Source: Tunturibacter gelidoferens | GTDB lineage: Bacteria > Acidobacteriota > Terriglobia > Terriglobales > Acidobacteriaceae | Length of the DNA stretch: 64,000 nt | Direction of reading: 5' to 3' | Assembly: GCF_040358255.1 (NCBI RefSeq) | Contig: NZ_CP132938.1 | Location: 2,418,001 to 2,482,000 of the forward strand | Shown: in pieces, positions 17,149-26,121 of the stretch | Position numbering within the stretch: the first letter of the stretch is position 1 | Layout of the letters: each line of letters opens with the position of its first letter | Notes under the pieces: model-generated | Told to the model about the DNA's origin: nothing | The model's input: the letters and a program-made list of their open reading frames with translations, nothing else | Database searches by the model: none | Translations under genes and position numbers: made by a program

Positions 17149-18207
17149 CTATTCGAACAGGGGAGATTGCAGACCTTCAGCGTCTCGAAAGTTACTCAGG
17201 CCGACGCCCACCAAACGAAAACGTTGAGCTGGTTCGAGATTTATACGCTCTCGGAGGAAGAGAGCGATTGCTGTGAGTTCCTCGCAGGATTCCGGAGGAA
17301 TAGGCGGAGTGTGGCTGCGCGTGAGGATGTTAAACTCGCTGGTCTTCAGTTTCAAAACCACAGTGCGAGCCACTCGGCCATCCTGGCGGGAAGCGGTCCA
17401 GACTTTTTCTGCGAGCCGTCGGATCAACTCCTCGGTTTCGGACAGCCGGATGTCGCGTTCGAAGGTGTCTTCGGCAGAGATGGATTTTGTTGGTCTATCT
17501 GGGATGACCTTACTGTGATCGATCCCACGGGCGAGCTCGTAGAGCCGTATTCCGTAGCGTCCGAAGTGTGCTTCCAGTTGGCTCGGCTCCAGAGCCCGCA
17601 GGTCGGCGATGGTCATAATGCCGATCTGCTTCAGCCGGGTTTCGGTGACCTTTCCGACGCCTGGAATACGTGCGACGGGAAGTGGAGGGAGGAAGGTCTG
17701 AACCTCTTCGGGTTGAATGACGAAGAGACCGTTTGGTTTGCGCCAGTCGGAGGCGATCTTGGCGAGGAACTTATTCTGCGCCACGCCTGCGGATGCGGTC
17801 AGGTGCAACTCGTCGTGAATCTGTTGCCGGATGGTGATGGCTACTCGCGTTGCAGTGGGGAGGCCTGTCTTGTTTTCGGTGACGTCGAGATAGGCTTCGT
17901 CGAGTGAGAGAGGCTCGATCAAATCGGTGTGTCGCTGGAAGATCTCTCGCACTGCGCGGGAGACGGCGCGGTAGCGAATGAAGTCGGGAGGAACGAAGAT
18001 CGCGTCCGGGCATAGTCGTTCGGCGCGGGTGGCGGGCATTGCAGAATGAACCCCGAAGCGTCGCGCCTCGTAGGAGGCGGCACACACAACCGACCGGTTG
18101 CCGCGCCATGCTACGACGACGGGTCTTCCGCGCAGCCCTGGATCATCACGCTGCTCGACCGAGGCATAGAACGCGTCCATATCTACGTGAACGATCTTGC
18201 GAATCAT
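17149..18207 (-). CDS. dinB: DNA polymerase IV (Y-family)
   Basis: 352 residues, the normal DinB length. Error-prone translesion polymerase. Catalytic motifs: HVDMDAFYASVEQRDDP at the N-terminus (first Asp), and PLSLDEAYLDVT near residue 100 (Asp-Glu pair). Helix-hairpin-helix (RIPGVGKVTETRL) and little-finger regions follow. The C-terminus QSPLFE is a good beta-clamp-binding motif. No LexA-like box was recognised upstream. It is a single gene ending near the start of the respiratory cluster. Confidence 0.95.
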   Translation of the reverse strand: MIRKIVHVDMDAFYASVEQRDDPGLRGRPVVVAWRGNRSVVCAASYEARRFGVHSAMPATRAERLCPDAIFVPPDFIRYRAVSRAVREIFQRHTDLIEPLSLDEAYLDVTENKTGLPTATRVAITIRQQIHDELHLTASAGVAQNKFLAKIASDWRKPNGLFVIQPEEVQTFLPPLPVARIPGVGKVTETRLKQIGIMTIADLRALEPSQLEAHFGRYGIRLYELARGIDHSKVIPDRPTKSISAEDTFERDIRLSETEELIRRLAEKVWTASRQDGRVARTVVLKLKTSEFNILTRSHTPPIPPESCEELTAIALFLRERINLEPAQRFRLVGVGLSNFRDAEGLQSPLFE

Positions 18208-18351
18208 GATTTAGGTCCATGATAGGCCTCGGAGTTTGAGATGGGGATATGCAGCCTCTATGCCAGGTGCATTTCTGTTTGAGGGAAGCTCCGTGAAGCG
18301 GGGAGGCGTTCGAGTCTTACCTGAATCTTTTTGCGTATAATGGGATTCGAT

Positions 18352-18426
18352 GCGGGAGTAGTTCAGTGGCAGAACGTCAGCTTCCCAAGCTGAATGTCGC
18401 CGGTTCGATCCCGGTCTCCCGCTCCA
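18352..18426 (+). tRNA. tRNA-Gly (anticodon CCC)
   Basis: A 75-nt cloverleaf with encoded CCA: acceptor GCGGGAG/CTCCCGC, D arm GTTCAGTGGCAGAAC, anticodon stem TCAGC/GCTGA around loop TTCCCAA, and T arm GCCGG-TTCGATC-CCGGT. Anticodon CCC reads GGG, glycine. A TATAAT lies at 18336-18341, just upstream. Confidence 0.97.
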
Positions 18427-18442
18427 GATTTGCGAAGCATAG

Positions 18443-18478
18443 AAAAAGGCGCTCAAGCTGATGCTTGAACGCCTTTTT
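18443..18478. terminator. Bidirectional intrinsic terminator
   Basis: A 16-base arm beginning AAAAAGGCG pairs with its complement ending CGCCTTTTT around a TGAT loop, with one mismatch. Flanking A and T runs make it work on both strands: after tRNA-Gly on plus and after the S41 protease on minus. Confidence 0.9.
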
Positions 18479-18501
18479 CTATTTTTGCGATGAGTTGAAG
18501 T

Positions 18502-20115
18502 TTAGCGGCTGGCGGTGTTCTTCTGAGCCAGCTTGGAGTGATCTTCGAGGGTCTGGGCTTCGGGCAGGAAGGTAACTGCCTTGGCGATCTGCGGATCCCA
18601 TTCGGCGCGGACCTTGAGCCCTTCGAGTTGACCGAACTGCGAGGTGAAGAGCTCGCTCTTGATGCTCTCCTTAACCCAGTCGCTGACTCCTGCGATGTCG
18701 GAGTCGGTGTAGTCGATTTGATTGTCCTTGAGGAAGGCTTTGAACTGCTGAAAGACTGCGTCGTCGACCGCGAAGTCTTTGGTGACGGTGTGGCTGGCGA
18801 GGTAGTGCTTGCTGAAGTTGAAGAAGGCGTAGTGGATGAGGAGATTGTCCTGGAAGTGGTTCAACTTCTGGTTGTCGATCTTCTCATCGGGGGTGATGCC
18901 GCCGCCGCCGTAAACGGTACGTCCGGAGTCGGTGAGTTTGACCTCCAAGTTGTTCTTGTTCTTCGCTTTGTCGGAGTCGTCGCGCACGTAGTAGTAGTCA
19001 TAGAGCGAGACATGGTCGTAGTTGCGCTGGATGAGACGGCCCGACGGCGTGTAGTAGTGATAGGTGGTGAGGGCGAGGCCAGTGTTCTCGGTGATCTGGA
19101 AGACAGTCTGCACGAGGCCCTTGCCGAAGGTGGTTTCACCGACGATCAGGGCGCGGTCGTGATCCTGGAGGGCGCCGGAGACGATCTCAGCGGCTGAGGC
19201 GGTGTTGCGGTTGACCAAGACGACGATGGGGAACTTGGGACCCTCTTCGCCACGGGTGGCGCGATAGACCTGATCAGGGAAGGCGCGGCCGCGTTGGGAG
19301 ACTACGATCTGTCCCTTTTGCAGGAATTTGTCGGACATATTAACGGCTTCGTTGAGCAGGCCGCCGGGGTTGCCGCGGAGGTCGAGAACGAGGCCATGGA
19401 TGTCGCCGAACTTGTCGAGTGCGTCGCCGACCTCGTGGCTGGTGGTTTCGATAAAGCTGGAGACGTGGATATAGCCGACGCCGGGGCTCAGCAAGAAGGC
19501 GAGATCGACTGAGGGGCGCGGGATTTCATCGCGGACGAGATCGAAGACCAGGGGACGGGCGGCGCCCTCGCGGATCATGGTGACTGAGACGTGGGTGCCG
19601 CGTGCACCTTTGAGAAGAGTGGCGACTGCGGCGGAGTCCATGCCTTCGGTGGATTTGCCGTCGACGGTGAGGATCTCGTCACCAGGGCGGATGCCGGCTT
19701 TATACGAGGGAGTTCCTTCGAAGGGGTAGAGGACGACGATCTTGGTCTTGCCGCTGGCAGTTGGCTGAGGCTGGATGGTCATGCCAACGCCGTAGTACTT
19801 GCCGTGCTGGTCCTCCCGCATCTGGGCGAAGGCCTTGGGGTCGTAAAAATTCGAGTGAGGATCGAGGACGTGGAGCATGCCTGGGATCGCACCGTCGTAG
19901 ATGGCCTTGTCGGTCTTGTCGGTGTTGAGGGGCTCGGCGTAGTTCTGCTCGACCAGGGAATACACGTTGGTGAAGGAGTGAAGCGAGTCGCGCAGGGTGG
20001 ACTCATCGCTGGCGGACTGGGCGGCTACCTTCTGGTTGATGAAGGAGCCGATGACGGCGCAGGTGGCCAGAAAGACGGTAGCAGAGAAGAGTGCGCGGCG
20101 AGTACGGGGAGCCAT
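18502..20115 (-). CDS. S41 family C-terminal processing peptidase
   Basis: 537 residues. An N-terminal signal/anchor (ALFSATVFLATCAVIGSF) puts it in the periplasm. A PDZ domain spans about 105-190 (YKAGIRPGDEILTVDGKS). The S41 protease domain carries the Ser/Lys dyad in NTASAAEIVSGAL and GETTFGKGLVQ, with LRGNPGGLL before it. The tail after about residue 385 is longer than in minimal CtpA proteins. Role: trimming or degrading exported proteins. It is divergent from a SurA-like foldase, which may reflect a shared envelope role. Confidence 0.93.
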   Translation of the reverse strand: MAPRTRRALFSATVFLATCAVIGSFINQKVAAQSASDESTLRDSLHSFTNVYSLVEQNYAEPLNTDKTDKAIYDGAIPGMLHVLDPHSNFYDPKAFAQMREDQHGKYYGVGMTIQPQPTASGKTKIVVLYPFEGTPSYKAGIRPGDEILTVDGKSTEGMDSAAVATLLKGARGTHVSVTMIREGAARPLVFDLVRDEIPRPSVDLAFLLSPGVGYIHVSSFIETTSHEVGDALDKFGDIHGLVLDLRGNPGGLLNEAVNMSDKFLQKGQIVVSQRGRAFPDQVYRATRGEEGPKFPIVVLVNRNTASAAEIVSGALQDHDRALIVGETTFGKGLVQTVFQITENTGLALTTYHYYTPSGRLIQRNYDHVSLYDYYYVRDDSDKAKNKNNLEVKLTDSGRTVYGGGGITPDEKIDNQKLNHFQDNLLIHYAFFNFSKHYLASHTVTKDFAVDDAVFQQFKAFLKDNQIDYTDSDIAGVSDWVKESIKSELFTSQFGQLEGLKVRAEWDPQIAKAVTFLPEAQTLEDHSKLAQKNTASR

Positions 20116-20367
20116 GGGCTTGGGTTACCTCAAAGGGTGGAGACGGCGCTTAAGGATGCGCTGGGACAGACGTCCTATCTTGGACGGAGTATAGCATCCT
20201 GGGGTGAGCCGGGGCTGCGCTCGAAAGAGGGATTCGCTTGTTCGGGGCATGGCAGTTAGAATTGGGTACGGATACCGTCCAATCCTGGGTTGAGTCTAAA
20301 AAACCGGGGGGACGTGTTGGGCGATAAGGGTTCGGACCCGGTATATGGCTGGGATTTTGATGTTGGG

Positions 20368-22359
20368 ATGTTGATAAAGATACGAGTGACGATGACCTTG
20401 AGAATTTCGCAGTTTGCGGTGGTGTGCGGGCTAGGTTTGCTGACACTGCCGGGAGTGGTGCAAGCACAAGCGCCGCGGTACCAGAGCCCTTTGAGCGTTC
20501 CGAACGCGCCGCAACCTGTGCTGACGCTGCCAGTTACCCAGCCGATTACGCCGAATGGAACCGTGGTGGAGGATGTGGTCGTGCATGTGAACGACCAGAT
20601 CATCAGCCGGAGCGACGTGGAGCGGGCAGAACAGCAGCTTGCCGAAGAGACCCGGCAGACCGGAGTGAGTGCTGCTGACGTAAACGAGAGGCAGAAGAAC
20701 CTGCTGCGCGACATGATCGATAAGCAGCTGCTGCTCTCGCGTGGCAAGGAACTGGGAATCAACGCGGACGCCGATGTGATTCGGCGTTTGGACGAGATTC
20801 GCAAGCAAAACCACTTGGACACGATGGAGGACCTGGAGAAGGCGGCGCGGCAGCAGGGCGTCTCGTTCGAGGACTTCAAGGCGGGGATTCGCGATAGCGT
20901 GATTACCCAGCAGGTGGTGCGGGATGAGGTAGGCCGCCGTCTGCAGATTACGCAGGGTCAGGAACAGGCTTACTACGACGCGCACAAGCAGGAGTTTACT
21001 CAGCCGGAGCAGATCAAGCTGAGCGAGATCTTGATTCCTACAGCTGCCGATGCCGATGATGCTGCGGTCGCGCAGGCGAAGGCGAAGGCGGAGTCGATTG
21101 AGGCAAAGCTGAAGGCGGGCAGTAAGTTCGAGGATTTGGCTGAGGCGTTTTCGGGTGGGCCCACGGCGGATAAGGGTGGGGATCTGGGACTTTACAAGCG
21201 CGGAGCGCTGGCGAAGGTGCTCGAGGACCAGACGTTCGATCTGAAGGCGGGGGAGTGGACGGCGCCGATTCGGACGCGGCAGGGATTTGTGATTTTGAAG
21301 GTCACCGACCATGTATCTCCCGGTGTGCCACCGCTGAAGGAGGTAGAGCCGCAGATTCAAGAGGCGATGTACTCGGAGCAGATGCAACCTGCGTTGCGCG
21401 CGTACCTGACGAAGCTGAGGGAAGAGGCTTATATCGACATTCGCGCTGGGTATGTGGATTCGGGCGCAAGCGCGAAGCAGACCAAGCCGGTGTTTACGGC
21501 GTACGCTCCGCCGGTCGCGAAAAAGAAGACGGTTCAGCAGAAGAAGAGATTTGATCGGGGTACGAAGTTCTCCACTGCCGCGAAGACGACGGCGGCGCCT
21601 GTGGCTACGCCGGTTGCAGTGGTGACGACTCCGACGACTACTACCACAACGAAGAACGGCAAGGCTGCTAAACCGGCGAAGGTGAAGCGGGAGAAGGTCC
21701 GGTTTGGACAGGCTCCGCGCAACTCTTTGCCGGCGGGGCCCGAGGAGACGGCTTCGGGAAGTGATGTAGGTGCTGGCGCGGCGTCGGCTTCTGCTGCCCC
21801 TGCGCAGGCCGCTGCTCCCGGGACGGCGATTGCACCTCTGGAAACGGGTGCGCAGGAGTCGAGCTCCGATGTGGGACCGAATCCCCTAGTAGCGACTGCG
21901 CCTGTAGTTGGTAAGACCCGCATGAGTGACCGCGCGAAGGTTGATGCGGCGGCGAAGAAGACGGCAAAGGTGAAGAAGGTGAAGGAGAAGGCGGCAGCTG
22001 CGCCTGCCCCTGCGAGTGCCGAAGAGAAGGCGACCCAGCAGACCCAGGCTGCACCGCTGGGACTGAACGGAGATACAGCCAAGAAGAAGAAAAAGAAGAA
22101 GGTGAAGGGCGCGAAGAAGGAGCGGCTTCAGGATAAGCCTCCTGCACCGAAGGCTGCCGCGCCAGAGGAGACGCCGTCGAAGGCTCCTGACCGCGGTACT
22201 CCACTCGAAGGAGTTCACGGGACGGGCACTCCTGCACCGAAGGCGAGTGATAAGACGACGCTGCCTCCGGCGACTGCGCCTCCGGCGAGTAATCCTCCGG
22301 ATGGGGGGCAGCCTCCGGCTACGCCAGGGTCGCCGACCCCGACTCCACCACCACAATAA
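20368..22359 (+). CDS. SurA/parvulin-type periplasmic peptidyl-prolyl isomerase with long Lys/Ala/Pro tail
   Basis: About 663 residues from the ATG at 20368; an ATG at 20392 is equally possible and an upstream TTG at 20290 is unlikely. A signal peptide (ISQFAVVCGLGLLTLPGVVQ) is followed by a SurA N-terminal domain (VVVHVNDQIISRSDVERAE) and one parvulin domain (about 205-310: IKLSEILIPTA, GDLGLYKRGAL, RTRQGFVILKVTDH). After about residue 370 some 290 residues are low-complexity, rich in Lys, Ala, Pro and Thr, with runs such as KKKKKKKVK. That tail is far from usual SurA and may bind the cell wall or acidic polymers, which is speculative. Confidence 0.85.
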   Translation: MLIKIRVTMTLRISQFAVVCGLGLLTLPGVVQAQAPRYQSPLSVPNAPQPVLTLPVTQPITPNGTVVEDVVVHVNDQIISRSDVERAEQQLAEETRQTGVSAADVNERQKNLLRDMIDKQLLLSRGKELGINADADVIRRLDEIRKQNHLDTMEDLEKAARQQGVSFEDFKAGIRDSVITQQVVRDEVGRRLQITQGQEQAYYDAHKQEFTQPEQIKLSEILIPTAADADDAAVAQAKAKAESIEAKLKAGSKFEDLAEAFSGGPTADKGGDLGLYKRGALAKVLEDQTFDLKAGEWTAPIRTRQGFVILKVTDHVSPGVPPLKEVEPQIQEAMYSEQMQPALRAYLTKLREEAYIDIRAGYVDSGASAKQTKPVFTAYAPPVAKKKTVQQKKRFDRGTKFSTAAKTTAAPVATPVAVVTTPTTTTTTKNGKAAKPAKVKREKVRFGQAPRNSLPAGPEETASGSDVGAGAASASAAPAQAAAPGTAIAPLETGAQESSSDVGPNPLVATAPVVGKTRMSDRAKVDAAAKKTAKVKKVKEKAAAAPAPASAEEKATQQTQAAPLGLNGDTAKKKKKKKVKGAKKERLQDKPPAPKAAAPEETPSKAPDRGTPLEGVHGTGTPAPKASDKTTLPPATAPPASNPPDGGQPPATPGSPTPTPPPQ

Positions 22360-22446
22360 AATGGACGTTTGGTTTACAGCGCGAGGGCTGCGGCTCTCGC
22401 GTTTCTGTTTGTGGTGATCGAGGTGGTGCGCGGTATTCTGGTTGAG

Positions 22447-23427
22447 ATGAAAGACTTTTTTATTGAAGATGCGGCGCGGTTCGATAACGCGACAGTGACG
22501 ACTTATTTTGTTTTGACGTCGATGCAGGTGAGAGACAAGAAGCAGGGTGGACAGTTCCTTGCGTTGAAGGTGAGTGACAAGACGGGCTCGCTCGAGGCAC
22601 GTATGTGGGATGACGTGACGGAGGCGATAGCGACCTGCGATGAAGGTTGCTATGTAAAGGTGCAGGGGGATATCTCCAAGTATCAAGGGAAGTTTCAGAT
22701 CACGTTGAAGAAGTTGCGGCTGGCAGCTGAATCGGAGATCGATCCGAAGGATTTTCAGCCTTCGACGAAGTTCGATGTCGAGCAGATGTGGCGGGAGTTG
22801 CGGGGATATGTCTCTGCTTTCAAGAACGCGGAGCTGCGGCGGCTGGTGTTTGCGTTTCTTGATGATGAGCAGATTGGGCCTGCGTTCAAGGCGGCTCCTG
22901 CTGCGAAGAGGCTGCATCATGCGTGGCTTGGGGGGCTGTTGGAGCATGTGTTGACGCTGGTGCGCGTGTGCCTGGGGACGGCTCCGTTTTATCCGGAGGT
23001 GGATGCGGATCTGCTGGTTACGGGCGCAATTTTGCACGATATTGGGAAGGTTCGTGAGTTGGAGTGGAAGTCAAGCTTCAGCTATACGCTGGAGGGCCAG
23101 ATGATTGGCCATATCAGCATTGCGCAGGGGATGCTGCGGGAGAAGGTGCAGCAGTTGGCGCCGTTTCCGGAGAAGCTGCGGGTGCTGGTGGAGCATATGA
23201 TTCTGAGCCACCATGGGAAGTATGAGTTTGGTTCGCCGAAGCTGCCGATGACGCCGGAGGCTATTCTTTTGAGTGCTTTGGACGATCTTGAGGCGAAGAT
23301 GCAGGCTATGCGGAATGAGTTTGCGGCGGCGGTGGCGAGTGGGAAGAGCAGCGGCGAGGTGACTGATTGGGTGAGGAGTATGGATCGGCCACTGCTGAAT
23401 ACCCAAGGGTATTTGAAGGACGAGTAG
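22447..23427 (+). CDS. OB-fold/HD-domain 3'-5' exoribonuclease, YhaM-like
   Basis: 326 residues from the ATG at 22447 (MKDFFIEDAARFDN); an upstream TTG would add an implausible hydrophobic leader. Residues 1-95 form an OB nucleic-acid-binding domain (FLALKVSDKTGSLEARMWDD). The HD domain follows, with His in LHHAWLGGLLEHVL, the HD pair in GAILHDIGKVRELEW, further His in HMILSHHGKYEFGSP, and Asp in LLSALDDLEAK. The order matches YhaM/CBF1-type nucleases, which degrade RNA or ssDNA with Mn2+. It lies 87 bases after the SurA-like gene on the same strand. Confidence 0.88.
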   Translation: MKDFFIEDAARFDNATVTTYFVLTSMQVRDKKQGGQFLALKVSDKTGSLEARMWDDVTEAIATCDEGCYVKVQGDISKYQGKFQITLKKLRLAAESEIDPKDFQPSTKFDVEQMWRELRGYVSAFKNAELRRLVFAFLDDEQIGPAFKAAPAAKRLHHAWLGGLLEHVLTLVRVCLGTAPFYPEVDADLLVTGAILHDIGKVRELEWKSSFSYTLEGQMIGHISIAQGMLREKVQQLAPFPEKLRVLVEHMILSHHGKYEFGSPKLPMTPEAILLSALDDLEAKMQAMRNEFAAAVASGKSSGEVTDWVRSMDRPLLNTQGYLKDE

Positions 23428-23935
23428 GTGGTTTTTTCGATTTGAATCGGGAAAAAATATGGAACGTGGTGGAGTGGCGTTTTTGCGGGGGTTTTTGCGA
23501 AAAATGGGTGTTTTTGTGGTGGTAAATCATGGTGTGGTTGTGGTGGATTGCTGGTGAGAACGTGGTGTTTCGCCGCCATATTTCTGGCCGCTAAAAATGT
23601 GACACGGTTTTGAACTTTATTTTGGGTGGATTTGGAAAAGCAGCGGCAACGGCAAAGGCCGTGAATTAGTCGCTCTGCCCTTCGGGCTTCGCGCCGGCGT
23701 GCGGCAGAGTGGTGGCCGCTGCGGCTGGCTTAGACGCGGGACTGAAGCCCCACTGTACCTAAAAGCAGAAGCGGATCTCAGGAACAGGCAAGAGCAAGTG
23801 CAACAGCAGATTCCTCCGCTGCGCTGCGGAATGACAACAAAAGGACAGGCAACGGCAAAAGCAAAGGGGAATACGGGGTTCTTCCCTTCGACAAGCTCAG
23901 GGTCAGAATGGCAATTGAAATAAACAACCGATGTC
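23428..23935. other. Intergenic region with G/T-rich tract and hairpin repeats, no gene
   Basis: The first ~130 bases are rich in GTGGTG and T runs (23445-23575). Next comes the repeat-type text GAAGCCCCACTGTACC, then CAGATTCC...GGAATGACAAC at 23807-23838, and CCTTCGACAAGCTCAGGGTC near 23887, a short sequence met in many bacterial genomes. A frame at 23699-23923 is made of these repeats and is not called as a gene. Confidence 0.7.
23807..23838. repeat. Short hairpin repeat (CAGATTCC...GGAATGACAAC family)
   Basis: CAGATTCCTCCGC, loop, GCGGAATGACAAC; TCCGC/GCGGA forms the stem. Same family as 36725 and 50253. Confidence 0.75.
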
Positions 23936-25276
23936 CTAGAACTTGTAGAGGGATTCGGCGTTTTTGTGGAGGACCATGTTGGCTAGTTCTGTGGCGCGGG
24001 TGTCTGTGATCTCGTTGTCGCGGAGCATGCCGGTCAGGGCTATGCCGAGGGACTCGCGGAGGTTGCGGTTGGCGATCCATGCGGCCTCTTCCCAGCCCAT
24101 GGAGGAGGAGTAGGGATAGGCGTCGGTGGCGTAGAGGACTTTTTCGGGATAGAGCTCGAGCCACTCGCGCAGCCAGGCGGACATGGTGCGTGGGCTGATC
24201 ATAAGGGATTGTTGCGAGAGGTCGAGGTAGACGTTGGGTTTTTGGAGGAGCGCTCCTATCTCGTGGACGAAGGGCCACCCGCCGTGGAGGAGGACGAAGT
24301 TGGTGTGACGCAGACGCGGGTCGTTGAAGAGAGGTTCGAGGAGGAGCGGGTTGTCGCCGGCGATGGAGAAGTAGCCGCCTCCGCCTGAGGTGGTGTGGAG
24401 GTGGACGGGGAGATTGAGGCGTCCGCACTCGACGGCGATGTAGCGGAAGAGGAAGTCCTGCAGGCGCTTGTATTGGGCTTGGTTGGGGTGCGGATGGTGG
24501 AGGAGCGAGGCGTAGATGCGGTCTGCTTCGGGTTGCGGGACGTCGTCGAAGCCGAAGGAGCGGAGGTAGGCGATCTCAAATTTTTCGGCTACCGCGCCGT
24601 TGGCTTTTTGTTGTTCGAGTAACGGGGTGACGAGTTGCTTGAGGTAGGCGTTGAGGGTGGGTGGGAGTGCTCTGAGGCCGACTTGTTGCAGATACTTTTT
24701 GCGTAGAGCGTCTTCGAGGGGGAAGAACTGTTTGCGGTCGGGGGTTGCGGCGGCGAGGGTGGTGTTGTCGAGCGGGAAGAGGAGGGTGTCGATGTAGGGG
24801 ACCCAGCGGAAGCGCGGTGGTTGAACTCCGACGCCCATGGCGACGCGGTTGGCGAGCATGGTGGCGATGTTGGACTTGTCGAGGATGTAGGCGGAGTAGT
24901 TGGTGCCTTGTTTTGTGCGGATGCTTTCGCGGGCTGCTTCAAGCTGAGTGAGACCGGCGGCGTCGAGTGGAGGCTGGCCGTTGAAGTGGAAGAGGGTCTG
25001 CCATGCGTCGTGGAGCTTTGCTAGATCGGGACGCATGCCGACGGGGTCCGTGTACGGTTCCATATTGTCGACGGGGAGGGCGTCGAAGTTGCGGTCGGTG
25101 GCGTAGGCGGGCGGAGACAGCGTGGGGTGGGCGTGATTGTCGATGGCAGGGATTGTGGCTATTTGCGCGGCGAGGGTGGGGTCGATGGAGAGATCGCCGG
25201 ATTGTGCGGGGGCCTGTGCGAAGGTGGCGAGGAGGAGGGTGAGGGTTGCGATGATGGGATGGCGCGAGGGGCTCAT
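23936..25276 (-). CDS. Exported amidohydrolase-family protein
   Basis: 446 residues with a signal peptide (IIATLTLLLATFAQAPAQ). The amidohydrolase_2 pattern is clear: AIDNHAHPTLSPP gives the first metal-binding His pair, HLHTTSGGGGYF and FVLLHGGWPFVHEIG give later His residues, and ATDAYPYSSSMGWEEAAW gives the final Asp. The fold should be a TIM barrel. Family members include decarboxylases, lactonases and uronate isomerase-like enzymes; substrate unknown. Signal peptide and periplasmic location are unusual for decarboxylases. It is divergent from the HEAT-repeat gene. Confidence 0.87.
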   Translation of the reverse strand: MSPSRHPIIATLTLLLATFAQAPAQSGDLSIDPTLAAQIATIPAIDNHAHPTLSPPAYATDRNFDALPVDNMEPYTDPVGMRPDLAKLHDAWQTLFHFNGQPPLDAAGLTQLEAARESIRTKQGTNYSAYILDKSNIATMLANRVAMGVGVQPPRFRWVPYIDTLLFPLDNTTLAAATPDRKQFFPLEDALRKKYLQQVGLRALPPTLNAYLKQLVTPLLEQQKANGAVAEKFEIAYLRSFGFDDVPQPEADRIYASLLHHPHPNQAQYKRLQDFLFRYIAVECGRLNLPVHLHTTSGGGGYFSIAGDNPLLLEPLFNDPRLRHTNFVLLHGGWPFVHEIGALLQKPNVYLDLSQQSLMISPRTMSAWLREWLELYPEKVLYATDAYPYSSSMGWEEAAWIANRNLRESLGIALTGMLRDNEITDTRATELANMVLHKNAESLYKF

Positions 25277-25355
25277 AGATTGTGGTCTTGATTTTACGGG
25301 GCGGCCGAAATCCGGGTGCTTGGTGTCTATTGCTATAGCAAACGGGGTGAATGGA

Positions 25356-26090
25356 ATGGTCCGCGCTGACGATGTCGCTTCTCGTGTCAGGCTTGTGGTC
25401 GGAGTGTTGTTCGTTCTCGCTTCGGTTGGGAGCGGATTGTGTCAGGCTCCGGAGACATTCTCTCAGGCTCTAAGTCGTCATGGCATAGTTCTTACGAAGC
25501 CGTCTCTGATTGAGGCACTGAGGAATCCTGATAAGGAGGTGCGTGGGCTGGCTGCTGCGGAGTTAGCTGAGTGGAAGGCGACGGATAGTCTTCCAGAGAT
25601 CCTGCGAGCCGGCGCGGCTGAGCGGAACGAGCCGACGAAGGTGAATATCGCTGCCGCCGCAACGTGGTTGGGCTCCTCGGAGGGGCTGGGATTACTCAAA
25701 GAGATGTGTCTGGATCAGACATTAGATTTTTACGTGCGCCAGAACGCAGCACGGAACGTGTTCGACAAGCGGGATCACGCCTGCTTCAGGGCAGTCGCCG
25801 ATATGATGCTTCCATCGGCAAGTCCAGACAGTCGGATTGGGGCTCTGTATCTTCTCTCGCAACTCAATGACAGAACGGAAGAGGAGACGGGGGTTGTGCT
25901 TAACCTTCTGGTGGGAATGCTGACCGATGCCGATCTCCGGGTGAGACTGGAGAGTTGTGAAGGACTTCGTTGGCTCAAGAGGCCAGAGGCGATCGTACCC
26001 TTGCGCAATGCTCTCGCGAATGAACGAGAAGATATTGTTCGGCAGCGGATGGAGTCGACGCTGGATTTTCTTGGTAAACCACGGACGTGA
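25356..26090 (+). CDS. Exported HEAT-repeat protein
   Basis: 244 residues from the ATG at 25356, chosen for a GGGG-containing ribosome site 8 bases upstream and because a signal peptide follows (LVVGVLFVLASVGSGLCQ). The rest is a helical repeat: LIEALRNPDKEVRGLAAAELAEW, in shorter pieces ALRNPDKEVRGLAAAELAEW, then MLTDADLRVRLESCEGLRW and PLRNALANEREDIVRQRM. This is the HEAT/PBS-lyase pattern and suggests a protein-binding scaffold outside the cytoplasm. Partner unknown. Confidence 0.8.
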   Translation: MVRADDVASRVRLVVGVLFVLASVGSGLCQAPETFSQALSRHGIVLTKPSLIEALRNPDKEVRGLAAAELAEWKATDSLPEILRAGAAERNEPTKVNIAAAATWLGSSEGLGLLKEMCLDQTLDFYVRQNAARNVFDKRDHACFRAVADMMLPSASPDSRIGALYLLSQLNDRTEEETGVVLNLLVGMLTDADLRVRLESCEGLRWLKRPEAIVPLRNALANEREDIVRQRMESTLDFLGKPRT

Positions 26091-26121
26091 GTTTGTTATT
26101 GAAATGGAAAGTTGTCACGAG

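Noticed and set aside
17062..17907. A 281-residue plus-strand frame over dinB
   Set aside because: It is antisense to a complete DNA polymerase IV and has no domain of its own.
23699..23923. A 74-residue frame in the gap after the OB-HD nuclease
   Set aside because: Composed of hairpin repeat sequence; no ribosome site or family.
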